This document shows positions 44,111-52,208 of a stretch of 64,000 bases of DNA, one piece after another. The first letter of the stretch is position 1. Every line of letters starts with the position of its first letter. The notes under the pieces were generated by a model that saw nothing but the letters and a program-made list of their open reading frames with translations, did not search any database and had not been told where the DNA came from. The DNA is taken from the NCBI RefSeq assembly GCF_011305535.1, contig NZ_CP049905.1, positions 1,746,001 to 1,810,000 on the forward strand, read 5' to 3'. The translations under genes were made by a program, and so were the position numbers. This stretch comes from Diaphorobacter sp. HDW4B (GTDB lineage Bacteria; Pseudomonadota; Gammaproteobacteria; Burkholderiales; Burkholderiaceae_C).

Positions 44111-44368
44111 TCAACCGCGCAGGGATTCGATCAGATCGATGTATTGCTGCTTGGCTTCGTCGTTCGTGGTGTCCTTGAGCTTCTCCCACGCATCCCACTT
44201 CGCGCGTCCCACGATGTCGGAAAAGCTCGGCTTCTTCTCTTCGTTGTCGCCCACCGTCGCCTGCTTGTACAGCGCGTAGATCTTCAGCAGCGTCGGATTG
44301 TCGGGGCGCTCGGTCAGCAGCTTGGAGTTGGCAACGGCGGTTTCGAAAGTGGCGGTCAGGTCGGACAT
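44111..44368 (-). CDS. Acyl-CoA-binding protein
   Basis: An 85-residue protein of the ACBP fold: KSKLLTERP-like first helix (SKLLTERPDNPTLLKIYAL), the YKQATVGD motif and KWDAWEKLKDTTNDEAKQQYI. The Tyr/Lys/Trp residues that grip the CoA head group are present. It buffers acyl-CoA esters in the cytosol. ACBP is mostly a eukaryotic family but occurs in Burkholderiales. The start at 44368 gives MSDLTATFETAV; an upstream frame to 44422 is not family-like. It is a solitary minus-strand gene. Confidence 0.93.
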   Translation of the reverse strand: MSDLTATFETAVANSKLLTERPDNPTLLKIYALYKQATVGDNEEKKPSFSDIVGRAKWDAWEKLKDTTNDEAKQQYIDLIESLRG

Positions 44369-44460
44369 GTCTTGTCTCCGGAAAAATAAAAAGTACGTAC
44401 CAGTGTAGCCAAAATTTCGCAAAATGCGAACGGTCGTGCTATTTTTATTTCATCCGTCTA

Positions 44461-45567
44461 TCAAGAGCCCGTCGCCAGCCCATCCACCGCCTGAAACATC
44501 GCCTGCCGTGCCTGGCTGATGACCAAGCCTTTCCAGCCATCCGATTCGTCGTAGAACGCGGCGCGCATCTGCGACTGGATCTGCTGCGCCAGGGCGTCGT
44601 CGGCTGCGTCTTCATGCAGATGCCGCCAGTGGTCGCCGCGCAAAGCCTGCAGCACTTGAACGGCGGGAATCGTGCCGAATTCGAGCGCCAGCCCGGTGAA
44701 TTGCGCATGCGGGCATTCTTCGTAGATCGCACTGTGCATCTGGCCCGTGAGTTCGGCCGAGGCGGAATCGCCATCGCCCGCCACCGTCACCGGCGTAGCG
44801 CCGTTGCCGCCCCACCAATCGATGGCGCGTTGCATGCTCGCGGCCTCATTGCGCCCCAAGTAGATGCGCTCGCAGAATCCAAACGGGCCGAGCCCGGTGT
44901 GCAGATCCAGCCAGGCCATCCGCTTGGCCTTGCGGCCGTAGCTTTGCAGAATGGCGCGCAGTGTTTTGTGGCTCCATGTCGGCGCTTGGCCGCCGTAGAA
45001 CAAACCATCAGGACGCTGGTACTGCCCCCGGCTGATGACGGCCTGCAATGCGGCCTCGCCGCGTTCCGAGACCAGCTTGCCGAGCGCCATCTCATTCTGC
45101 AGCGTGGGCGGCCATTGCTCGGGCAGCAGGATGGGGTGCAGCTCGTCGTACTCGGCATTCACGGGCAGAGGTTTGCCGAAGTCGATGAAGTTGCGATTGA
45201 GATCGACATTCTCCTCGGTCACGCGCCGCAGAAACGAAAAGCCGTGCGGGTTGAGCGCATGCACGTACAGCACTGCGACGCCCTGCTGGCGCGCCTTCTC
45301 GCGCCATTCATCGTCATGCAGCGCGAACACCTGCACGCCGCTGCCGCACAGTCCTTCCACGCCGTGGCAGCCACTGCTCACGATCAGCAGGTGCTCGGCA
45401 TCGACGGGGCCGTCGAGCGCCACATCGACCGCCAACTCTTCGCCCTCCATGCCATTGAGTGGATGCCGATATTGCTGCAGCGAGATGCCCGCCGTCGCCA
45501 CACCTGCAATGAAGCGGGCACGGGCAAGCGCGTAGCGACCGGCAAAGGCGTCGGGGATGGCGATCAT
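44461..45567 (-). CDS. M14-like zinc carboxypeptidase family protein (DUF2817)
   Basis: A 368-residue protein of the DUF2817 carboxypeptidase-like family. The metal ligands lie in SSGCHGVEGLCGSG (H-x2-E), with the third His in WLDLHTGLGPFG, and the catalytic Glu region near GLALEFGTIPAVQ. A substrate-binding NRNFIDF is typical of M14 folds. It has no signal peptide, so it is cytosolic. The substrate is unknown. It is downstream of the M20 gene by 134 bases but separated from it by an intrinsic terminator at 45649-45672. Confidence 0.88.
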   Translation of the reverse strand: MIAIPDAFAGRYALARARFIAGVATAGISLQQYRHPLNGMEGEELAVDVALDGPVDAEHLLIVSSGCHGVEGLCGSGVQVFALHDDEWREKARQQGVAVLYVHALNPHGFSFLRRVTEENVDLNRNFIDFGKPLPVNAEYDELHPILLPEQWPPTLQNEMALGKLVSERGEAALQAVISRGQYQRPDGLFYGGQAPTWSHKTLRAILQSYGRKAKRMAWLDLHTGLGPFGFCERIYLGRNEAASMQRAIDWWGGNGATPVTVAGDGDSASAELTGQMHSAIYEECPHAQFTGLALEFGTIPAVQVLQALRGDHWRHLHEDAADDALAQQIQSQMRAAFYDESDGWKGLVISQARQAMFQAVDGLATGS

Positions 45568-45648
45568 GTCTGTCAGCTCCAGTTCAACTCAAATGCGAGG
45601 CCATGTTGACGCGCAACGATGAAAGCACCGTGGCAGCGGCGCACCAAC

Positions 45649-45672
45649 AAAAAAGCATCTCGTGAAAGATGC
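45649..45672 (-). terminator. Intrinsic terminator after the M20 amidohydrolase gene
   Basis: Read on the minus strand, GCATCT pairs with AGATGC around a six-base loop and is followed at once by TTTTTTGTT, a textbook intrinsic terminator. It lies 30 bases past the stop of the amidohydrolase gene (45702). Confidence 0.88.
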
Positions 45673-45701
45673 TGTTTCGTGGGACTGCGCGTGCCGCGGC
45701 T

Positions 45702-46910
45702 TCACTCTACGGAAGGGTTGGCCAGCCACTGCTGGGCGAGTTCGACCCAGTAGGTCGCACCCAGCGGGATCAGGTCATCGTTGAAGTCATAGCTCGGGTT
45801 GTGCAGCGTGCACGGACCTTCGCCGTGGCCCATCGCGCGGTGCGTGCCGTCGCCGTTGGCAATGAAGCAGTAGGCGCCGGGCTTTTCCATGAGCATGAAG
45901 GAAAAGTCTTCCGCGCCCATGGTCGGCTCCTGATCGCGCACGTTGGTCTCGCCCACGATGCCCTGCATCACCTTGCGGGCAAAGTCGGCCTCGGCGGGCG
46001 AGTTGATCGTGGGCGGATAGTTGCGGTTGAGCTCGAATTCGCAGGTCGCGTCGAAGGCCGCGCAGATGTTCTCTGCCACCTGGCGCATGCGGGATTCGAG
46101 CAGGTCGAGCACGTCGATGCTGAAGGTGCGCACCGTGCCCTGCAGTTCGCACGAGTCGGGCACGACGTTGTTGGCCTCGCCCGCGTGGATCATGGTGACC
46201 GAGATGACGCCCGCTTCGATGGGCTTCTTGTTGCGGCTGATGATGTTCTGGAAGGCCTGCACCATCTGCGCCGCAATCGGCACCGGATCGACGCCCATGT
46301 GCGGCATGGCGGCATGGCTGCCCTTGCCGTGGATGGTGATGGTGAAGTCGTTGCTCGACGCCATGACCGGGCCGGGGCTCACCGCAAAGCAACCCGCCGG
46401 CATGCCGGGCCAGTTGTGCATGCCGAACACCGCCTGCATGGGGAATTGCTCGAACAGACCATCGTTGATCATCTCGCGTGCACCACCGCCGCCTTCTTCG
46501 GCGGGCTGGAAGATCAGATAGACCGTGCCATCGAAATGGCGGTGCTGCGAGAAATATTGCGCTGCAGCGAGCAGCATGGCCGTGTGGCCGTCGTGGCCGC
46601 AGGCGTGCATCTTGCCCGCGTGCTTGCTGGCGTGCTCGAAGGTGTTGTACTCCTGCATGGGCAGCGCGTCGATGTCGGCACGCAACCCGATGGCGCGGCC
46701 GTTCGCGCCGCCGTCGCGGCCCTTGACGATGCCGACCACGCCGGTTTTGCCCATGCCGCGGTGAATGGGAATGCCCCATTCGGTGAGCTTGGCAGCAACC
46801 AGATCGGCCGTGCGGACTTCTTCAAAACACAGCTCGGGGTGAGCATGGATGTCGCGGCGCACGGCCGCGATGGACGCCGCCTGGGCGACGATCGAATCGA
46901 TGACTTTCAT
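45702..46910 (-). CDS. M20-family amidohydrolase (hippurate/aminoacyl type)
   Basis: A 402-residue M20D enzyme: GRAIGLRADIDALPMQE, the metal-binding HACGHDGHTAMLLAAA (Cys104, His106), PAEEGGGGAREMI (catalytic Glu pair), and the dimerisation/lid region with HMGVDPVPIAAQMVQAFQ. A final His is in GAEDFSFMLMEKPG. Such enzymes hydrolyse N-acyl amino acids (hippurate, N-acetyl amino acids) in the cytosol. It is followed by an intrinsic terminator. The start is ATG 46910; an upstream ATG at 46940 is unlikely. It is likely a single-gene unit; the neighbour upstream is a binding protein on the same strand. Confidence 0.93.
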   Translation of the reverse strand: MKVIDSIVAQAASIAAVRRDIHAHPELCFEEVRTADLVAAKLTEWGIPIHRGMGKTGVVGIVKGRDGGANGRAIGLRADIDALPMQEYNTFEHASKHAGKMHACGHDGHTAMLLAAAQYFSQHRHFDGTVYLIFQPAEEGGGGAREMINDGLFEQFPMQAVFGMHNWPGMPAGCFAVSPGPVMASSNDFTITIHGKGSHAAMPHMGVDPVPIAAQMVQAFQNIISRNKKPIEAGVISVTMIHAGEANNVVPDSCELQGTVRTFSIDVLDLLESRMRQVAENICAAFDATCEFELNRNYPPTINSPAEADFARKVMQGIVGETNVRDQEPTMGAEDFSFMLMEKPGAYCFIANGDGTHRAMGHGEGPCTLHNPSYDFNDDLIPLGATYWVELAQQWLANPSVE

Positions 46911-46954
46911 TTGCTGGCTTCCTTTGGGCCTGATCCACAAAGTCTGCCAAGGGT

Positions 46955-46976
46955 GCGGCGCGGTCTGTCGCGCCGC
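46955..46976. terminator. Perfect GC-rich hairpin between the M20 and ABC binding-protein genes
   Basis: GCGGCGCG (46955-46962) and CGCGCCGC (46969-46976) form an 8-bp all-GC stem with a 6-base loop. It lies in the 182-base gap after the ABC binding-protein gene and upstream of the M20 gene. No T-run follows, so terminator function is uncertain. Confidence 0.4.
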
Positions 46977-47092
46977 CCGACGGACAAGGGTTCAGGCGCT
47001 GCTCGAATGGGCAGTCTAGCCCGATAGCAAAACTCGCGCCATCGGGTTCCTACCGCCCTTCAACTCGTCCGGGATTGGGCCCTCGGACCCGC

Positions 47093-48283
47093 TCAGACGC
47101 GCACCTTGCCGTCGCCGGTCAGCATCGAAAGTTCGACAAATCGCGTCTTGGTTGCCTGCGACTGGAAGGCCACCGGAAAGCCCGCCACCTGCTGGCCGTT
47201 GAGCGCGTCGAGCGCCGTCACCAGCGAATCACGCGTGAGCTTGCCGCCGCTGGATGCGCGGCGCAGACCTTCCGAGAACACGCGCGCGGCCAGGAAACCT
47301 TCCATGGCCGAATAGTTCGGCTGCAGGCTCTTGCCGCTCTTGGCCAGCACCGCCAGAAACTCGCGGGTGACCGGGTGCGTGGTCTTGAACGGCGATGGAA
47401 CGACCTGCGTCACCACCACGCCTTCGGCGTCCTTGCCCAGCGCGCTCGACAGTGCCGACGTGCCGACGAACGACACGTTGTAGAACTGGCCACCGTAGCC
47501 CGCAGCGCGTGCCTCGCGCACAAAACCGGCGCTGGCGGCATAGGTGGTCACCTGCACGATCACGTCGGGCTTGTGCGCAACCAGCTTCTGCACGGCACCC
47601 TTCACATCGGCAGAATTGCGCTCGACTGTGGCCGACGCCACCGGCGTCAGGCCATGCTCCGCCAAGGCTTGCGTCACGCCTTCCAGACCGGACTGGCCGT
47701 AGCCGTCATTCTGGTAGAACACGGCGATCTTCTTGAGCCCCAAACCGGTGAGCTGACGCACCATCAGCGCCGTTTCATCGGCATAGGATGCACGCACATT
47801 GAACACCAGCTGACGCAGATTCTGCTGACGCAGCGCCTGTGCACCCGTGAGCGGCGCAAACAGCGGAATGCGTTCCTGCTGCACCAGCGGCAGCGCGGCC
47901 ACGCTGGTCGGCGTGCCCAAGTAGCCAAACAGCGCGAACACGTCATCCTTGATGAAGCGCTGGGTGTTGGCCACGCAGCGCTCGGGTTCATAGCCATCGT
48001 CGAGCACGCGGATGCGCACCTCGCGGCCATTGATGCCGCCGCGCGCATTCAGATCGTCGAAGAACAGTTGTGCGCCCTGGTGGTACTGCACGCCCAGTTC
48101 GCCGGAAAAACCGGTCAGCGCACAGGACTGCCCGAGCACGATCGCACCCGCATCCTGCGCTCGCGCCAGCGGCAAGAATCCCGCCACAGCGGTTGCCGCA
48201 ACAGATGCCACAAACTGCCTGCGGCCCACACGGGCCGCACCGGCCACAGACTTCATCGAAGTCGCCAATTCGCTGTGATTCAT
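47093..48283 (-). CDS. ABC transporter substrate-binding protein (branched-chain amino acid type)
   Basis: A 396-residue periplasmic protein with a Tat-like twin-arginine start (GRRQFVASVAATAVAG) and a cleavage site near ARAQ. The fold is a type I PBP: LGQSCALTGFSGELGVQYH, FALFGYLGTPTSVAALPL and NDGYGQSGLEGVTQALAEHG. It would bind an amino acid or other solute; no permease or ATPase gene is next to it, so it is an orphan. The start at 48283 has AGAGGAAG upstream. The 300-base region upstream is shared with the divergent molybdoenzyme gene. Confidence 0.9.
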   Translation of the reverse strand: MNHSELATSMKSVAGAARVGRRQFVASVAATAVAGFLPLARAQDAGAIVLGQSCALTGFSGELGVQYHQGAQLFFDDLNARGGINGREVRIRVLDDGYEPERCVANTQRFIKDDVFALFGYLGTPTSVAALPLVQQERIPLFAPLTGAQALRQQNLRQLVFNVRASYADETALMVRQLTGLGLKKIAVFYQNDGYGQSGLEGVTQALAEHGLTPVASATVERNSADVKGAVQKLVAHKPDVIVQVTTYAASAGFVREARAAGYGGQFYNVSFVGTSALSSALGKDAEGVVVTQVVPSPFKTTHPVTREFLAVLAKSGKSLQPNYSAMEGFLAARVFSEGLRRASSGGKLTRDSLVTALDALNGQQVAGFPVAFQSQATKTRFVELSMLTGDGKVRV

Positions 48284-48582
48284 CGTCTTCCTCTGCTTGA
48301 AAACCACGTTAAAGCCACGTCCAAACCGACAACGCCTGCAAGACACATGCCCGCCCATCGAACCACTGGATTGCACCAGACGCCATGCACGAACCAAGGG
48401 AAACACGCTAGAGTGTTTCGTCAGTCAATATGCCCAGCCCAAGGACAAAAGACCACTGGCGTCAATCCCCGATTTGCTTGCCGTCAGAAAACGTGTAGAT
48501 ATTTAACAATTGCGGCAAATTTATACAAATTTGGTTAATTTGGTAAGTAATTGCCTACTATTTTTGCAACGAACGGAAACAC
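48284..48582. promoter_or_regulatory. AT-rich divergent promoter region
   Basis: This 299-base region separates the minus-strand binding protein and the plus-strand molybdopterin enzyme. The 48490-48560 segment is strongly A/T-rich for this genome, with repeated CAAATTT and AATTTGG blocks. One plausible sigma-70 promoter toward the plus strand is TTGCCG then TATTTA with 16 bases between, around 48479-48506; I am not sure of it. Confidence 0.4.
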
Positions 48583-50670
48583 ATGCTGCACAACAACAAC
48601 GCTGTAAGCACCGTGAAGGGCGCATGCCCCCACGACTGCCCTGACACCTGTGCGTTAGTCACCACAGTGATCGACGGCGTCGCCACCAAGGTGAGCGGCA
48701 ATTCCGATCACCAGTTCACCGGCGGCGTGCTCTGCGCCAAGGTCAGCAAGTACACCGAACGCACCTATCACGCCGAGCGCGTGCTGCAACCGCTCAAGCG
48801 CGTGGGCCCCAAGGGCAGCGGGCAGTTCGTTCCCGTTTCGTGGGACGAAGCGCTTTCCGACATCGCCACTCGCCTGCATCACATCGCACAGCGCAACCCC
48901 GAAGCCGTGCTGCCCTACAGCTACGCAGGCACCATGGGCATGGTGCAAGGCGAGAGCATGGACCGGCGCTTTTTTCACCAGCTCGGCGCATCGTTTCTGG
49001 ACCGCACGATCTGCTCATCCGCAGGCGGCGAAGCGCTCACGCACACCTATGGCGGCAAGCTCGGCATGCGCGTGGAGTTCTATGCCGAAAGCAAGTTGAT
49101 CCTCATCTGGGGCAGCAACAGCATCGGCAGCAACCTGCATTTCTGGCGCTTTGCGCAAGAGGCCAAGCGCAACGGCGCGCGGCTCATTTGCATCGACCCG
49201 CGCAAGAGCGAAACCGCCGACAAGTGCCACGAACATCTGCAACTGCTGCCCGGCACCGACGCCGCACTCGCGTTGGCCTTGATGCATGAACTCATCGCCC
49301 ACGACTGGCTGGACCACGACTACATCGCGCGCCACACGCTCGGCTGGGATGCGCTGAAAGAACGCGCTCTGCAATGGCCGCCCGAGCGCGCAGCGGAAGT
49401 CTGCGGCCTGCCCGTCGAGCAGATCAGACAACTCGCCCGCGACTACGGCACCACGCCGCAAGCCGCCATCCGCGTGAACTACGGCGTGCAGCGTGCACGC
49501 GGCGGCGGCAATGCCATCCGCGCCATCGCCTGCCTGCCCGCGCTCGTGGGCGCATGGAAGCACCGCGCTGGCGGGCTGCTGCTGTCCTCGTCCGGCGTCT
49601 ACCCATTCAAGCGCGCAGCATTGCAACGCCCCGATCTGCTCGGCGAGCGCCGCCCGCGCACCATCAACATGAGCATCATCGGCGATGCGCTGCTGCGTCC
49701 CGGCGACGCCAACTTCGGCCCCAAGGTCGAAGCCCTCGTGGTCTACAACAGCAACCCGGTCGCCGTCGCGCCGGAGTCGCTGAAAGTCGCCCAAGGCTTT
49801 GCGCGCGAAGACTTGTTCACCGTCGTGCTCGAACATTTCATGACCGACACGGCAGACCTCGCCGACTACGTGCTGCCCGCCACCACGCAGCTCGAGCACT
49901 GGGACATCCACGGCAGCTACGGCCACACCGACGTGCTGCTCAACCGCCCCGCCATCGCACCCGAGGGCGAGGCCCGCAGCAACGCGCAAATCTTCCGCGA
50001 ACTGGCCGCACAGATGGCGAAGCTCGACCCCGTCTTTGCCGCAGCGCATTTCCACGACAGCGACGAAACCCTGTGCCGCACTGCCGTGGCGGGAACCAAC
50101 GTCGATTTCGACCAACTGCTGAGCGACGGCTACGCCAGCCTGAAACTGCCCGAAGCGCCGTTCGCGGAGGGCGGCTTTCAAACCCCATCCGGCAAATGCG
50201 AATTCGTGAGCGAGCGGCTTGCCAAACAAGGCATCAGCGCCTTGCCCGACCACGTCCCCAACTACGAACTGCCTGACGCAAACGCCGCTTTCCCGCTCGC
50301 GATGATCTCCCCGCCCGCGCGCAATTTTCTGAACTCCACGTTCGTGAACGTCAAATCCCTGCGCAACAGCGAAGGCCGCCCGCTGCTGGAAATGCACCCC
50401 GCCGATGCCGCATCACGCGCGATTGCCGACGGCGACCTGATCCGCGTGCACAACCCGCGCGGCGAACATGTCTGCCACGCAGCCATCAACGGCCGCGCAC
50501 GCAAAGGTGTGGTCGTCGGCCTCGGCATCTGGTGGCGCAAGAACGGTGAGAACGGCACGAACGTGAACGAGCTCACCCACCAACACCTCACCGACATGGG
50601 ACGCGGGCCTTGTTTTTATGACTGTGTGGTGGAGGTGGAGAAGATGCAGCAGGTCGCTCACCCGTCATAA
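48583..50670 (+). CDS. Molybdopterin-dependent oxidoreductase
   Basis: A 695-residue Mo-bisMGD enzyme of the DMSO-reductase family. The N-terminal 4Fe-4S motif is CPHDCPDTCALV with the fourth Cys in GGVLCAKV. Further motifs are ICSSAGGEALTHTYGG, LILIWGSNSIGSNLHFWRF, CIDPRKSETADKC and a C-terminal dinucleotide-binding domain with LLEMHPADAASRAIADGD. There is no Tat signal peptide, so it is probably cytosolic. The catalytic substrate is unknown and no partner electron-transfer or membrane subunit is adjacent. A family-typical start is ATG 48583. An intrinsic terminator follows at 50699. Confidence 0.9.
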   Translation: MLHNNNAVSTVKGACPHDCPDTCALVTTVIDGVATKVSGNSDHQFTGGVLCAKVSKYTERTYHAERVLQPLKRVGPKGSGQFVPVSWDEALSDIATRLHHIAQRNPEAVLPYSYAGTMGMVQGESMDRRFFHQLGASFLDRTICSSAGGEALTHTYGGKLGMRVEFYAESKLILIWGSNSIGSNLHFWRFAQEAKRNGARLICIDPRKSETADKCHEHLQLLPGTDAALALALMHELIAHDWLDHDYIARHTLGWDALKERALQWPPERAAEVCGLPVEQIRQLARDYGTTPQAAIRVNYGVQRARGGGNAIRAIACLPALVGAWKHRAGGLLLSSSGVYPFKRAALQRPDLLGERRPRTINMSIIGDALLRPGDANFGPKVEALVVYNSNPVAVAPESLKVAQGFAREDLFTVVLEHFMTDTADLADYVLPATTQLEHWDIHGSYGHTDVLLNRPAIAPEGEARSNAQIFRELAAQMAKLDPVFAAAHFHDSDETLCRTAVAGTNVDFDQLLSDGYASLKLPEAPFAEGGFQTPSGKCEFVSERLAKQGISALPDHVPNYELPDANAAFPLAMISPPARNFLNSTFVNVKSLRNSEGRPLLEMHPADAASRAIADGDLIRVHNPRGEHVCHAAINGRARKGVVVGLGIWWRKNGENGTNVNELTHQHLTDMGRGPCFYDCVVEVEKMQQVAHPS

Positions 50671-50698
50671 GCAGCAAGCACCGACCGGGGTGCACTGA

Positions 50699-50726
50699 AA
50701 TGATGCAAATGCATCATTTTGTTTTT
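50699..50726 (+). terminator. Intrinsic terminator after the molybdoenzyme gene
   Basis: AATGATGC pairs with GCATCATT around AAAT (50699-50718) and is followed by TTGTTTTT. It lies about 30 bases past the stop of the oxidoreductase gene and isolates it from the downstream gene pair. Confidence 0.8.
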
Positions 50727-50740
50727 CTCATGGTTTTTTT

Positions 50741-50779
50741 ATGGTTCTGTCCATCACTGATTTGAGAGGACAGAACCAT
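50741..50779 (+). promoter_or_regulatory. Perfect 12-bp inverted repeat covering a start codon
   Basis: ATGGTTCTGTCC (50741-50752) and GGACAGAACCAT (50768-50779) are exact complements with a 15-base spacer. The right arm includes most of the ribosome-binding site (AGAGGACA) and the first two bases of the ATG at 50778. In RNA this hairpin would hide both. The left arm also contains an ATG. It could equally be a DNA operator half-site pair. Confidence 0.6.
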
Positions 50780-51413
50780 GCCCCATTCCATTTCCGCGCA
50801 GACGCGCACCTTCACCCTCGCTGCGGCTGTGCTGCTCACATTGGGGCTGGCCGGCTGCGGGGGCGGCTCCGGCAGTTCGAGTAGTTCCAGCAGCGGCAGC
50901 GGTAGCTCCAGTGGAAGTGGAAGTGGCAGCGGTGGGAGCGGCAGTTCTGGCAGCGGAAGCTCATCGTCTGGCTCATGCAATTACCAGGACCTGATCACGG
51001 CCTCCGAGCGCGCCCAGGCCAACGCTTGTGGCATTCAGGTGTCCGGCGCCTTCGGCAACGCGGACTCCTATCTGAACCAGGCCATCGAGGCATGCCAGAA
51101 GGGCCACAAGACGGAAGCCGACACCTACTACAACAACACCTACAAAAAGGCTGTGGAATATGCGCGCAGCGTTGCCAAGACGCTCAATTGCGGCGGCGAC
51201 AATGGCCCGGCGCTGCCCAACCCGTCCACGCAGACCTACTACAACATGTGCGCCAAGACCGCCAACAGCACGCGCAGCACCTATTGCTACGGCCCGATGT
51301 TCAAGGACGAAGGCGGCTGCGGCTCCGGGCAGGATGGATTCGTCTACATGGCGCAGTATTCCAGCTTGAACGCCTGCACCGCCGCTGCGACGACATGGCG
51401 CACTTCCAAGTAA
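50778..51413 (+). CDS. Lipoprotein of unknown function with Ser/Gly linker
   Basis: A 211-residue lipoprotein: hydrophobic signal ending LAGCGGG, then a Ser/Gly-only linker of about 40 residues, then a Cys-rich globular part of about 145 residues (CNYQDLITASERAQANACG to the end). The later part has six or more Cys and repeats of aromatic YY pairs (TYYNNTYKKAVEYA). I do not recognise the domain. The linker resembles the one in the protease lipoprotein at 453-1991. The gene's 3' end overlaps the next one by 19 bases, so the pair is translationally coupled. Confidence 0.75.
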   Translation: MPHSISAQTRTFTLAAAVLLTLGLAGCGGGSGSSSSSSSGSGSSSGSGSGSGGSGSSGSGSSSSGSCNYQDLITASERAQANACGIQVSGAFGNADSYLNQAIEACQKGHKTEADTYYNNTYKKAVEYARSVAKTLNCGGDNGPALPNPSTQTYYNMCAKTANSTRSTYCYGPMFKDEGGCGSGQDGFVYMAQYSSLNACTAAATTWRTSK

Positions 51414-52159
51414 CGCAAGTAACGCATCGCCTCGCCTGGACGGCAACCGCTGCGGGTGTCCTATGGATGGTCGCAGCGCTCGTCTCTCTGGATTCCGAGT
51501 CGCACCCGGCTGGCTTCAACCAAGGCCATTCGACGACCGCTTCGCACGCCACGAATGCGCCGACCTTTGCACGGTCGGGCGTGGAGGCTAGCTCGTTCGA
51601 CGCATCCAGTCGGCGAGATGTTTCGTCGGATCCCAACGAGCGCTCTCTGGAGCGGTGGAACGACTTGCTGCGGCAAACGGGACTGGATCCGCTGTGGTTG
51701 AAATCGCATGGATTCACCCCCGGCAGCGAGGCATTGCAGCGTCTGCACGGATTGCTCGACGGGAATGCCTCGGTGCTCAGCGCCAACGCCATGCAGATTG
51801 CGTTCGGACCTCAGGGCGGCGGCGCGCGCTCCATCACGGGCGAGACGCCTTCGCTGTCGACCCATGAGCGCTATGTGGACGCAACACTGTCCATTCCTGG
51901 CCAAGGCACGGATTCCGTTCTCGTCCGGTGGCGCAACGTGAGCGACAACTCCGTGCTCGACTTGTCAGTGCAAGCACTGCCATCCGGTTCAGGCGGCTCG
52001 GTCCCTCTCTGGATGTATTCCCCGGTGGACTGGCCCCCCGGACGCTACCGGGTGGAAGTGCTGAGCCCTGACACCGGACTCGGCCTGCTGGCGGCTGGTG
52101 AGTTCGAGGTTGCCCCCACCGGAGCCACCGTGACGCCTTTCGCGCACGAAATGCACTGA
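51395..52159 (+). CDS. Membrane-anchored protein of unknown function
   Basis: A 254-residue protein with one N-terminal membrane segment (HRLAWTATAAGVLWMVAALV) and a soluble remainder. The C-terminal half ends in GRYRVEVLSPDTGLGLLAAGEFEV, which looks like an Ig-like beta-sandwich. No family is recognised. The ATG at 51395 overlaps the end of the upstream gene by 19 bases; a longer frame back to 50975 only shadows that gene. It would lie in the inner membrane with its bulk in the periplasm. It is convergent with a LuxR-type regulator starting 1.0 kb downstream. Confidence 0.65.
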   Translation: MAHFQVTQVTHRLAWTATAAGVLWMVAALVSLDSESHPAGFNQGHSTTASHATNAPTFARSGVEASSFDASSRRDVSSDPNERSLERWNDLLRQTGLDPLWLKSHGFTPGSEALQRLHGLLDGNASVLSANAMQIAFGPQGGGARSITGETPSLSTHERYVDATLSIPGQGTDSVLVRWRNVSDNSVLDLSVQALPSGSGGSVPLWMYSPVDWPPGRYRVEVLSPDTGLGLLAAGEFEVAPTGATVTPFAHEMH

Positions 52160-52208
52160 ATGCACATGCAGGAGCAACGCTTCCAATGAGCCATGATGGA
52201 CTCAGTCG

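Noticed and set aside
50975-51394. N-terminal extension of the unknown gene at 51395
   Set aside because: The extra 140 codons are an out-of-frame reading of the lipoprotein gene, and the membrane segment begins only after 51395.
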